Assembly: GCA_900078375.1 (NCBI GenBank)
Contig: FLQS01000045.1
Location: forward strand, 1 to 64,000
Direction of reading: 5' to 3'
From: an uncultured Mycobacterium sp.
GTDB taxonomy: Bacteria > Actinomycetota > Actinomycetes > Mycobacteriales > Mycobacteriaceae
DNA: 64,000 nt
Made by a program: the position numbers and the translations under genes. The number at the start of each line of letters is the position of its first letter. Position 1 is the first letter of the stretch. Of the stretch, positions 44,953-52,782 are shown piece after piece. The notes below the pieces were generated by a model. The model saw only the letters and a list, made by a program, of their open reading frames with translations, did not search any database and was not told the DNA's origin.

Positions 44953-47900
44953 TTATGCGCTGATCACCGACACCACCCCGGTCAAGGTGGTGACATAGAC
45001 GTTGCCGGCGTTGTCGCCGCCTGCGCTGATCGCTACTCCATAGGCGAAGGCGCCGAGGTCGATGTTGTTGATCACGACACCGTCCGGGTTGATCACCGAC
45101 ACCGTGCCGCTACCGCCGTTGGTGACGTAGACATAGCCGGCGGTGGGACCGGTCGAGCTGACCGCCACGGCTTGCGGGCTCTCGCCGACCGTGATGGTGT
45201 TGACGACCTTGCCGGCGGGGTCGATGACCGACACCGTGCCGGCCCCGCTGTTGGCGACGTAGACGTTGCCGGCCGAATCGACCGCCACCCCTTGCGGATT
45301 GGCGCCGACGTCGATGGTGCTGATGACCGTTCCGGCCGAGTTGATCACCGACACCGTGCCGCTGTTGTAGTTGGTGACATAGACATTGCCACCTGCGCTG
45401 ACCGCCACCCCGCTCGGGCTGTCGCCGACGGTGATGGTGTTGACGACGTTGCCGGCAGGGTTGATCACCGTCACCGTGCCGTCGACGTTGTTGGCGACGT
45501 AGACGAAGCCGCCCGCGCTGACTGCCACCGCGCTCGGGCTATTGCCGACCACGATGGTGTTGATCAGGGTGCCGGCGGAGTCAAACCACGACACCGTGTT
45601 GTCGCCGCTGTTGGCAACGTAGATGTCGCCGCTGGAGCCGACCGCCACTCCATTTGGGCTGTTGCCCACTGTGATTCCGGTGACGACGGTGCCGGTCGGC
45701 GTGATGTAGGGCAACATCCCGAGAAAATCGGTGAGGTAGATATTGCCGGCGTTGCCGGCCCCGGCGCCCGCTGTGCCGACCCCGCCCAGGAAACCGCCGA
45801 CGTCGATCGTCGACACGGTGAAGGTGGAACCGGCAATACCGTCGGCGCCGGCGCTACCGAAGACCCCACCTGCACCGCCGGCTCCGCCCACCCCGACAAC
45901 CCGCGTGACTTCGGAAGCGCTGGTTCCCGCTGCCCCGGCGCTACCGCCGTTGCCGCCATCGCCGCCGTTGGCGAACAGCGTCGCCCCGGCGCCGCCGGCC
46001 CCGCCGTTGCCGCCGGTGCTCACTGCGGCAGTGGCGGAGTCGGTGGTGTAGACGCTGCTGTTGCCGCCGTAGCCGCCGGCCCCGCCGGTGGCGAAAGTGC
46101 CGCCGGCACCACCCTGGCCGCCCGCCCCAGCGGTGGCGTCTCCGCCGTCGCCTCCACTGGCAGAGCCGGTGGCGGCGCTGCCGCCGAACCCACCGCTTCC
46201 ACCGCCGGCCAACAACGCACCCGAACCGCCCTGTCCGCCGGCCCCGCCCGTCGCCGCGCCACTGCCGTCGGCCTTCGCGCCGCCACCGTCACCGCCCACG
46301 CCGCCGACACGCCCGAAGGCGCCGGCCTGGCCGCCGTCACCGCCGTCACCGCCGGTGGCCGTCGCAGTGCTGCTGGTCAAAGTCTGCGCGGAGCCGCCAG
46401 CACCGCCGGCGCCGCCGGCGCTGCCAATCGAGCCCCGACCGCCATTGCCGCCGCTGCCGCCCGTCGCCGACTGATTGGCGAGGGCCGTGCCACCAACGCC
46501 ACCAGCCCCGCCCGCACCGCCGGCGAACAAGGCGCCGAGGATGCCACTGTCGCCGCCGTCGCCACCGTTACCGGCGATCGCCACCCCGTCGCCCTGGTTG
46601 ATCGCCCCGTTCCCGGCGAACGGCAGGTTCGCGTCCCCGCCAGCTCCACCGTGGCCGACCAACAGCACCGAACCGCCGCGGCCACCCGACCCGCCGGTGG
46701 CGGTACCCGAACCCGGTGCGCCCGCGCCGGCGGCGCCGATGTTGGCGGAGGCCCCGGCACCGCCGGCTCCGCCCGCGCCGCCGTTGCCGATCGTGGCGTC
46801 TCCGCCGGCCCCGCCATTGCCGGCGGTCGCGGCGCCGTAGGTGCTGAATACGATGCCCTCCCAGGCACTTCCGCCAACTCCGCCGCTGCCCGCCAACAGA
46901 CCGCCCCGGCCACCGTTACCGCCGTTGCCGCCGGTCGCGGTACCCGCCGCGCCGTCGGCGTCAACGCCGTCCCAGTTCTGCGTGGCACCGCCGCCCCAGC
47001 CGCCGGCGCCACCGTTGCCGAACAGACCGGTCAGGCCCGCGTTGCCGCCCCTGCCGCCCACGGCATTGCCGTTCACGGCGAACGACACGTACCCGCCGGC
47101 ACCGCCGTTGCCGCTGTTGCCCGAGATCAGGCCGCCATTACCGCCATTGCCGCCGTTGCCGGCAGTCGCCCCAAACGCTTCGGCACTGCCGTTGTCGGCG
47201 CCGCCATACCCGCCGGCGCCACCGTCGCCCACCAGTAGCCCGCCGTTGCCACCGCGCCCGCCATTGGTCGCCGCCGACACCAACGCCCCGGTCGTGCTGT
47301 CGTAGACGGCATCCGTGCCGTTGCCGCCGGCACCACCGGAGCCGAACAGTAGGGCGTTGCCACCGTGGCCGGCGTTGCACGCCGGACCCATGCACCCCGA
47401 AGCGCCGCCCGCACCGTTGCCGGGTGTGAACACGCTGCCGAAGAACAACCCGGCGTTGCCGCCGTTGCCGCCGTTGTACCCATTTCCGCCGGACCCGAGC
47501 AGCAGCCCACCGTTGCCGCCATGGCACGACACCACCCCGGTGCACTGCACATCCGACGAGCTGTAGCTGTAGCCGTTGCCGACCAACAATCCCGCGTTCG
47601 GATGATCAGCGGTGCCGTTGGACACGAAGATCGAATAGATGGCGTTGACGACCACACCCGGCTGCCAGGCCGGTAGCGCCGATGCCGAGGGCAGTTTCAA
47701 AACCGCTGCGGCACGGGGCCTTTCGGCCACGGCTTTGGGTGTGGGACGTCTCGCCGAGACGGCTTGTGCGCCAGAGGGTTTGGGCGCGGGCTTTGATCTG
47801 GACGATGCCGGGCGCGACGCTGGTGAGCGGGTCGCCCCGGTCGTCGTGCGAGAGCTATCGGCGTGAGTGCCGCTGCCGGTGTCTGCGGCGGCGACACCCG

Positions 47901-48066
47901 ACCCGCCAGTCAGGGCCGCACCGGCCAACGCCGCGCCCACGCCCACGCCAAGGGCGCCGACCCCGAGCCAGGAATATTGCGCAATCCGCCGCGACCTTGC
48001 CCGGCCTGCGCGCTTCCGGGGTCCTGCCACCGATGTATCTGACGCGACAACGCTGGATTGATCCAT
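44953..48066 (-). CDS. Exported glycine-rich PGRS-like protein with C-terminal YVTN beta-propeller
   Basis: This is a protein of about 1037 residues. An Arg-rich start is followed by a hydrophobic export segment (SWLGVGALGVGVGAALAGAA), then a Pro/Ser/Arg-rich linker, then about 580 residues of GGxGGxGG repeats like those of PE_PGRS proteins, then seven YVTN-type repeats (VAVSAGGNVYVTNYNSGTVS and similar). There is no PE domain. The ATG at 48066 (MDQSSVV) follows AGAAGGG; a frame extension to 48129 is less likely. The role is probably at the cell surface or wall; function is unknown. Repeats make assembly errors possible. Confidence 0.85.
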   Translation of the reverse strand: MDQSSVVASDTSVAGPRKRAGRARSRRIAQYSWLGVGALGVGVGAALAGAALTGGSGVAAADTGSGTHADSSRTTTGATRSPASRPASSRSKPAPKPSGAQAVSARRPTPKAVAERPRAAAVLKLPSASALPAWQPGVVVNAIYSIFVSNGTADHPNAGLLVGNGYSYSSSDVQCTGVVSCHGGNGGLLLGSGGNGYNGGNGGNAGLFFGSVFTPGNGAGGASGCMGPACNAGHGGNALLFGSGGAGGNGTDAVYDSTTGALVSAATNGGRGGNGGLLVGDGGAGGYGGADNGSAEAFGATAGNGGNGGNGGLISGNSGNGGAGGYVSFAVNGNAVGGRGGNAGLTGLFGNGGAGGWGGGATQNWDGVDADGAAGTATGGNGGNGGRGGLLAGSGGVGGSAWEGIVFSTYGAATAGNGGAGGDATIGNGGAGGAGGAGASANIGAAGAGAPGSGTATGGSGGRGGSVLLVGHGGAGGDANLPFAGNGAINQGDGVAIAGNGGDGGDSGILGALFAGGAGGAGGVGGTALANQSATGGSGGNGGRGSIGSAGGAGGAGGSAQTLTSSTATATGGDGGDGGQAGAFGRVGGVGGDGGGAKADGSGAATGGAGGQGGSGALLAGGGSGGFGGSAATGSASGGDGGDATAGAGGQGGAGGTFATGGAGGYGGNSSVYTTDSATAAVSTGGNGGAGGAGATLFANGGDGGNGGSAGAAGTSASEVTRVVGVGGAGGAGGVFGSAGADGIAGSTFTVSTIDVGGFLGGVGTAGAGAGNAGNIYLTDFLGMLPYITPTGTVVTGITVGNSPNGVAVGSSGDIYVANSGDNTVSWFDSAGTLINTIVVGNSPSAVAVSAGGFVYVANNVDGTVTVINPAGNVVNTITVGDSPSGVAVSAGGNVYVTNYNSGTVSVINSAGTVISTIDVGANPQGVAVDSAGNVYVANSGAGTVSVIDPAGKVVNTITVGESPQAVAVSSTGPTAGYVYVTNGGSGTVSVINPDGVVINNIDLGAFAYGVAISAGGDNAGNVYVTTLTGVVSVISA
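44956..45820 (-). repeat. Seven tandem YVTN beta-propeller repeats
   Basis: The C-terminal part of the glycine-rich protein has seven repeats of about 40-44 residues, each with a pattern VGxSPxxVAVSAGGxVYVxNxxxGTVSVIxPAGxVVxTI. The first and last are more diverged and carry similar insertions (AGNAGNIY, GDNAGNVY). Seven blades make a complete propeller. Confidence 0.8.
45820..47555 (-). repeat. PGRS-like glycine-rich repeat tract
   Basis: Long runs of GGNGG, GGAGG and GGDGG triplets are encoded by GC-rich near-repeats (GCCGCCGTTGCCGCC on the plus strand). The tract is interrupted by short variable hydrophobic blocks such as GLLVGNG-like and LLAGSGG motifs, as in PE_PGRS proteins. All plus-strand open frames here are proline-rich shadows. 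Confidence 0.85.
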
Positions 48067-48381
48067 CGGTGCAGCCCTTCTGGCAACAGCAAATCCACAG
48101 CTTCTCTCCAGCATTTTAGGAATTGGCAACTACAAAAGTCGGAATCGACGCGCCGTAACTTGTTGATCCGCATTGTGAATCTGAATTGTCGAGCCACGCC
48201 GTGAGCCAAGTCGGTTGATCCGCATTGCGGACATCCGACAGTTCGATTTCGAAAGCGTGGCGCCATTACCGGAGTGGTCTTGCTCTTCAGCTGCTTCACT
48301 GCATTTGTCGACACGTCAAAGAGTTGAAGTTTGGAGATCGCGTTTTCGTACAGCTCGCAACCTGATCGCTAACATGTCGGG
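48067..48381. promoter_or_regulatory. Intergenic region between PGRS-like and VOC genes
   Basis: This 315-base region has lower GC than its neighbours and separates divergent genes. It has a 14-base direct repeat (see separate entry). A short minus-strand frame here contains a CPQC motif, but it lacks a ribosome site and runs into the neighbouring gene. I see no convincing gene. Confidence 0.5.
48162..48227. repeat. 14-base direct repeat upstream of the PGRS-like gene
   Basis: GTTGATCCGCATTG occurs at 48162-48175 and again at 48214-48227, a 52-base spacing (about five helical turns). It lies 96-161 bases upstream of the PGRS-propeller start codon, so it may be a pair of regulator sites. Confidence 0.6.
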
Positions 48382-48801
48382 ATGATGCGGCTTGACCACG
48401 TGGTGTTGTGGACCAACGATCCCACCGCGTCAATGGACTTCTATACGCGAGTGGTCGGGCTCGCCCCGGTGCGGTTTGACGAGTTTCGGGCCGGTGAGGC
48501 GCCGTTCCCCAGTGTGCGGGTGTCGCAGGATTCGATCATCGACCTGTTGCCGATCGACAGCGTTGCCGGCACCGAGACCATGACTCGGGTCGAGGACAGC
48601 GCCGGGCATCGGGTCAACCATGCGTGTCTGGCGATGACCAAGGCCGAGTACGACGCGTTGGATCAGCGCCTGCAGGCGGAGGGGATCGACACCAGCGCCC
48701 GGTTGAGCCCCACCTTTGGCGCCCGCGGGTGGGGGCCCGAGGGCTTCTACTTCCCCGATCCCGACGGCAACGTCATCGAAGCCCGGTACTACGACGACTG
48801 A
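48382..48801 (+). CDS. VOC (glyoxalase/dioxygenase) family protein
   Basis: This 139-residue single-domain vicinal oxygen chelate protein begins MRLDHVVLWTNDPTASMDFYTRVVGL and ends GFYFPDPDGNVIEARYYDD, the usual frame of the family with metal-binding His, His and Glu. The substrate cannot be told. Two ATGs in a row (48382 and 48385) are possible starts. Its end overlaps the convergent GntR remnant by 13 bases. Confidence 0.85.
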   Translation: MMRLDHVVLWTNDPTASMDFYTRVVGLAPVRFDEFRAGEAPFPSVRVSQDSIIDLLPIDSVAGTETMTRVEDSAGHRVNHACLAMTKAEYDALDQRLQAEGIDTSARLSPTFGARGWGPEGFYFPDPDGNVIEARYYDD

Positions 48802-49065
48802 GCAAACTCCGAAATGCCTTGTGCCGGAAGTTCGCTGATCAAATCGTCGAGGAACTTGCCGGCTTCATGGCCGGCTCGTTCGGCGTCTTGCGCTGCGATG
48901 GCCTCGACGAGCTCGGTGTGACCGACGTGTTGGGACACATCCATCGTGCTGGTGATCGCGACGCTGTCGGTCACCGCCTCGGTCAGTCCGCGATATAGCT
49001 CGATAAGGACTTCGTTGTGCGATGCGCGTACCACCGCGAAGTGCAGGTCTATCGTGATGGGCTGG
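48789..49065 (-). pseudogene. GntR-family regulator remnant (FCD domain only)
   Basis: About 90 residues remain, from TIDLHFAVVRASHNEVLIELY to the stop. They match the C-terminal part of the FCD ligand domain of FadR-type GntR regulators. The DNA-binding domain and the first half of FCD are missing; at about 49055 the frame runs directly into MFS sequence on the opposite strand. The gene cannot work as a repressor. Confidence 0.75.
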
Positions 49066-49545
49066 CTGCCGGAAGTGTTTATCGACAACGGAGTCAGCAA
49101 GGCGTCCGCGGGGATGCTCGTCGGGCTGCTCTCGGTGATCGCGGTGCCGATCAGTCTCATCCTGGCGCCGATGGCGGCTCGGTCGACCCATCAGAGTGGC
49201 TGGATCGCCGCCCTGGGCGCGTGTGGTGTCGCCGGTGTGGTGGGTCTGCTGGTCGCTCCTGACTACAGCCCGCTGTTGTGGAGTGTGCTGGTCGGCATCG
49301 GGATGAGCGTGTTCTCGTTGGCGCTGACCGTGATCGCGTTGCGGTCGCGCACGCCCGAGGACACCGTGCAGCTGTCCGCGATGGCACAGGGCTACGGGTA
49401 TCTGCTGGCCTGCATCGGCCCGTTCCTGTTCGGGACGCTGCATGATGTGACCGGTGGTTGGACGGTGCCATTCATCATGGTGTTGGCCGTGTACGTCGTT
49501 CAGATCACCCTGGGCGTGCTCGCCGGCCGCAACCGCTACGTCTGA
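49057..49545 (+). pseudogene. MFS transporter remnant (C-terminal half, CynX/NimT-like)
   Basis: About 162 residues remain, starting inside the protein at MGWLPEVFIDNGVSKASAG, a segment typical of CynX/NimT-type major facilitator proteins, followed by five hydrophobic helices to the normal end. The first six or more helices are absent. It joins the GntR remnant head to head, which points to one deletion that removed the shared promoter and both gene starts. It overlaps the nitrilase end by ten bases. Confidence 0.75.
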
Positions 49546-50480
49546 TTGAGCTCGAGTTCGCGCACCGGTGGTCTGGGGGTGCGGTCGATCACCAAGCTGA
49601 AAAGCTCCGGCCGGTTGTAGTGCCCGCGTGCATCCATCTTCGACTTGCGGGCGTCGATCATCGCGAAATCCAGGTCCGCGATGACGTGGCCTTCGCCCGT
49701 TCGCAGCGGTTCACCCAATAACTCACCCTGGGGCGACACGATCGCGGTGAAACTCCCGCCTGAGATGGGACCGACTGGCGTGCCGGTATCGGCCATTATT
49801 TGCGCTTGTTGGTCCGGGTCGAGCCAGCCGGTGGCGTTGACGACGAACGCGCCAGACTCGAGCGCATGATTTCGGATGCTGATTTCGGATTGTTGGGCGA
49901 ACAATTCACCACCGAACGACCCGGGGAACATGCTGGAGTGAACCTGCTCGCCGTCGGCGATGAGCGCGTACCGAGCCAGTGGGTTGTAGTGCTCCCAACA
50001 TGCCAATTGGCCAATGCGGCCGACGGCGCTGTCCACGACGCACAGCGCCGATCCGTCGCCCTGTCCCCAGATCATCCGTTCGTGATAGGTCGGTGTGAGC
50101 TTGCGCCTGCGCTGAATGAGTGTGCCGTCGGCATCGAACAGCAGTTGAGTGTTGTACAGCGAGCCCTGGTCTCGTTCGGTCGCGCCGATCGACACCACCA
50201 TCGCGGCCTGCCTGGCGGCCTCACCGAGCGCATGTGTTGCCGACGATGGGATCGTCACTGCCTGGTCCATGAAACGCAGTTGCTCCCGACTCATTTCGAA
50301 GGGCCGCTGCACGAAGGAGAAATAGGGGTAGTACGGGACAATAGCTTCGGGGAAGGTCGCGAACTGCACGCCCAACCTGCCGAGCTCCTCGATCTTGGCG
50401 ACGACCTTCTCGACCGTCGCTTCACGGCTATACAGCACTGGACTCAGTTGCACCGCAGCGGCTTTCACGGTAGCCATCAT
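49536..50480 (-). CDS. Nitrilase
   Basis: This 314-residue carbon-nitrogen hydrolase has the triad in place: Glu45 (TFPEAIVPYYPYFSF), Lys127 (RRRKLTPTYHERM) and Cys161 (QLACWEHYNPLARYAL). The CWEHYNPLARYAL segment is typical of true nitrilases, which turn nitriles to acids and ammonia, rather than amidases. Length and ends are normal. It lies 64 bases after the MocR-type gene on the same strand. A broken CynX/NimT-like transporter next door may once have served it. Confidence 0.9.
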   Translation of the reverse strand: MMATVKAAAVQLSPVLYSREATVEKVVAKIEELGRLGVQFATFPEAIVPYYPYFSFVQRPFEMSREQLRFMDQAVTIPSSATHALGEAARQAAMVVSIGATERDQGSLYNTQLLFDADGTLIQRRRKLTPTYHERMIWGQGDGSALCVVDSAVGRIGQLACWEHYNPLARYALIADGEQVHSSMFPGSFGGELFAQQSEISIRNHALESGAFVVNATGWLDPDQQAQIMADTGTPVGPISGGSFTAIVSPQGELLGEPLRTGEGHVIADLDFAMIDARKSKMDARGHYNRPELFSLVIDRTPRPPVRELELNQT

Positions 50481-50544
50481 TGGCCCCCTTTCCTGCTGGG
50501 TATTGTTTCGTTGACTTAGCGGTCAACGTCCAATGCGTACACAT

Positions 50545-51987
50545 TCATTCCGTAACCGCCTGGAGCACCGAGCACAACGTGTGGAGCGCGCCCGTCCAGG
50601 CGCTGTCGGTCGGGGTCGTGTAGCCGATCACCAAGGCATCACGCTCGGGCACTTCGGCGCCTGGCACGTCGAAGCGGAAGTCGGACAAGCCCTTGACGGC
50701 CAAACCGCGTGCGGCGGCCGCCTGCACGGCCAGGACTTCGGTGCCGAGCGGAAGTTCCACTACCGCTTGTAATCCCGCGGCGACCCCCGTCACGCGGACG
50801 CGTGGGGCGCGGTCCGCCAACGCCGCCACCAACTCGTCACGGCGGCGTCGGTAGCGCAGCCGCGTCGACCGGATGTGACGGTCGTACGCCCCCGTTGTGA
50901 TGAAGTCGGCCAGCGTCAGCTGCTCGAGCGCGCTGGACCAGTCGACATCTCCCTTGGCCGCCGTTATCGCCGGGATCAGTGTTTTCGGCGGCACCATCCA
51001 CGCGAGTCGAAGCCCGGGCGCCAGCGACTTGCTGGCCGATCCGAAGTACACGATCCGGTCTGGATCCAGGCCCTGCAGCGCGCCCACCGGCTCGCGGTCG
51101 TATCTGAACTCGCCGTCGTAGTCGTCCTCCAACAGCACGCCGTCGGAATGGCGTGCCCATTCAACGGCCGCGTTGCGACGCGCGGGCCGCAGCGCGGCCC
51201 CGGTCGGATATTGATGGGCGGGGGTCAACAGCACCGCACCGATTCCCTCGACGCTGGCAAGTTCGTCGATACGCGCACCGTGTTCGTCCAAGGAGACGGG
51301 CGCGACGGCAAGTCCGTTGTTGCGCAATATGTCCCGGTACATCTCGAAGCTGTACGCCTCAACGGCCACCGTCCGGGCTCGTCGAGCCTTGAGTGCATGC
51401 GCCAGCAGGGTCAGCCCCTGGTGGAACCCTGCGCAGATCACCACACCTGACGGTGTGACCTCGACGCCGCGTGCTCGCGCCAGGTAGTCCGCAAGGGCCG
51501 TGCGCAGCTCCAGTCGACCAAGGGGATCGCCGTAGCCGAACGCGTCGTGGGGCGCGGTCGCGAGTGCGCGACGGGCGGCGCTGAGCCATTTCGTACGGGG
51601 AAACTCCGCAAGGTTCGGTGCTCCCGGCAGTAGGCCGTGTGCGGGAAAGCGAAGCGTCGCGGCCGCCTCGGTAGCGGTGGGTGCGGCGCGGCGTGGGCGG
51701 GCGCGGTCCGCGACGCGGGTCCCCGAGCCCCGTACGGCGACCAGCCATCCCTCTGCTGTCAGATCGGCATACGCGTCGGCGACGGTGTTCCGGGCGACCC
51801 CCAGGTCGACAGCCAACGAACGCGAGGACGGTAGCCGGCTACCTGGTGCCAACCGACCCGTCCGCACTGCATCCCGCAATGCGCGGGTCAGGGCGTCGCG
51901 CAACCCGGGACCTGCCACGTCGAGGTGCAGGTCAAGGCCATTCGTCGCGGCCCGGCCGGACTGAGAAGTGGCCCACTCATTCTCCAT
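50545..51987 (-). CDS. MocR/PdxR-type regulator (GntR + aminotransferase-like)
   Basis: In this 480-residue protein, the N-terminal GntR winged helix (about 25-90, LPSSRSLAVDLGVARNTV) is followed by a fold-type I aminotransferase domain with the PLP lysine in YFGSASKSLAPGLR and the HQYPTG and LEDDYDGEFRYD motifs. Such proteins sense PLP or an amino compound and regulate a divergent gene. Here the divergent operon is the small peptide-SDR-MFS set, 46 bases away. Confidence 0.9.
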   Translation of the reverse strand: MENEWATSQSGRAATNGLDLHLDVAGPGLRDALTRALRDAVRTGRLAPGSRLPSSRSLAVDLGVARNTVADAYADLTAEGWLVAVRGSGTRVADRARPRRAAPTATEAAATLRFPAHGLLPGAPNLAEFPRTKWLSAARRALATAPHDAFGYGDPLGRLELRTALADYLARARGVEVTPSGVVICAGFHQGLTLLAHALKARRARTVAVEAYSFEMYRDILRNNGLAVAPVSLDEHGARIDELASVEGIGAVLLTPAHQYPTGAALRPARRNAAVEWARHSDGVLLEDDYDGEFRYDREPVGALQGLDPDRIVYFGSASKSLAPGLRLAWMVPPKTLIPAITAAKGDVDWSSALEQLTLADFITTGAYDRHIRSTRLRYRRRRDELVAALADRAPRVRVTGVAAGLQAVVELPLGTEVLAVQAAAARGLAVKGLSDFRFDVPGAEVPERDALVIGYTTPTDSAWTGALHTLCSVLQAVTE

Positions 51988-52033
51988 GAAAGTGGACTAT
52001 ATCCCTGAGCCAATTGGGTCGTAGCGTCGAAGC

Positions 52034-52201
52034 ATGAGAGCCACGCTGATTCACCTACTCCTGGCCACGGTGGCCGCGGGTGCGATCGCTGCCGCGCCGA
52101 CGGCGCACGTCGAGCCGCTGCCTGTGCTGTGCGTCATGTGGTACCCCTGTCAGTCGAGCGCCAGCGGCGAGGTCGTCAGCTGGAACGGCGGTGCGCGATG
52201 A
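52034..52201 (+). CDS. Small secreted peptide, 55 residues
   Basis: The frame encodes MRATLIHLLLATVAAGAIAA, a good signal peptide, then a short mature part with two cysteines (LCVMWYPCQ). It ends in an ATGA overlap with the next gene, which argues that it is translated. The start lies 46 bases from the divergent MocR gene with no clear ribosome site, so it could be leaderless. Function is unknown. Confidence 0.55.
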   Translation: MRATLIHLLLATVAAGAIAAAPTAHVEPLPVLCVMWYPCQSSASGEVVSWNGGAR

Positions 52202-52782
52202 CGCGCATCTATGTCGCGGGCGCCACTGGGGTCATCGGCAGCCGGGTCGTCCCGCTGCTCCTTGCCGCCGGGCACACCGTCGGCGCGATGACAAGGTCGG
52301 CAGCGAAGGCGGAGCGGCTCGCTGCGCTCGGCGCGCAACCGATCGTGTGCGACGTGTTCGACCGCCCAACGCTCTTCACCGCCGTGCGCTCGTTTTCTCC
52401 CGATATCCTCCTGCACGAATTGACCGATCTGCCCGAGGATTTGGATCAACTGCCGGCCGATTCGCTGCTCAACGCTCGGATCCGGTCGGAGGGCACCCGC
52501 AATCTGCTCGACGCGCTGAAGGGATTGCCCCAGCCGAAGGTTTTGGCCCAAAGCGTCGCGTGGACGATGCGGCCAGGTGCCGAAGCGGATGCGGTGGCGG
52601 AACTCGAGAAGTCCGTGCTCGCCGTCAACGGCGTGGTCCTCCGTTACGGCCTGTTGTACGGCCCCGACACATATTTCGACGCCGAGCCGCCCGATGGCGC
52701 GCGGGTGCACATCGACGTCGCAGCGGCTCGCACCGTCGACGCCATCGATGCCGCCCCTGGCATCGTGACGATCGTCGAATGA
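52198..52782 (+). CDS. NAD(P)-dependent epimerase/reductase-like protein
   Basis: This 194-residue Rossmann protein starts MTRIYVAGATGVIGSRVVP, an extended SDR/NmrA-like nucleotide site. It is shorter than typical epimerases (about 300 residues) and ends soon after VVLRYGLLYGPDTYFD, so the substrate domain may be reduced. It overlaps both neighbours by ATGA and probably forms an operon with the MFS gene under the MocR regulator. Confidence 0.75.
   Translation: MTRIYVAGATGVIGSRVVPLLLAAGHTVGAMTRSAAKAERLAALGAQPIVCDVFDRPTLFTAVRSFSPDILLHELTDLPEDLDQLPADSLLNARIRSEGTRNLLDALKGLPQPKVLAQSVAWTMRPGAEADAVAELEKSVLAVNGVVLRYGLLYGPDTYFDAEPPDGARVHIDVAAARTVDAIDAAPGIVTIVE

Noticed and set aside
44950..47238. Long plus-strand open frame opposite the PGRS-like gene
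   Set aside because: It is the antisense shadow of GC-rich glycine repeats (Ala/Gly/Asp/Val bias, no domain, no ribosome site).
45820..47555. CRISPR or minisatellite array
   Set aside because: The repeats are imperfect codon repeats of a glycine-rich coding region, with no constant repeat-spacer structure.
47910..48314. Minus-strand frame with CPQC, like a zinc ribbon
   Set aside because: It has no ribosome site, overlaps the start of the PGRS-like gene in another frame, and its sequence spans the 14-base direct repeats; it looks like chance.
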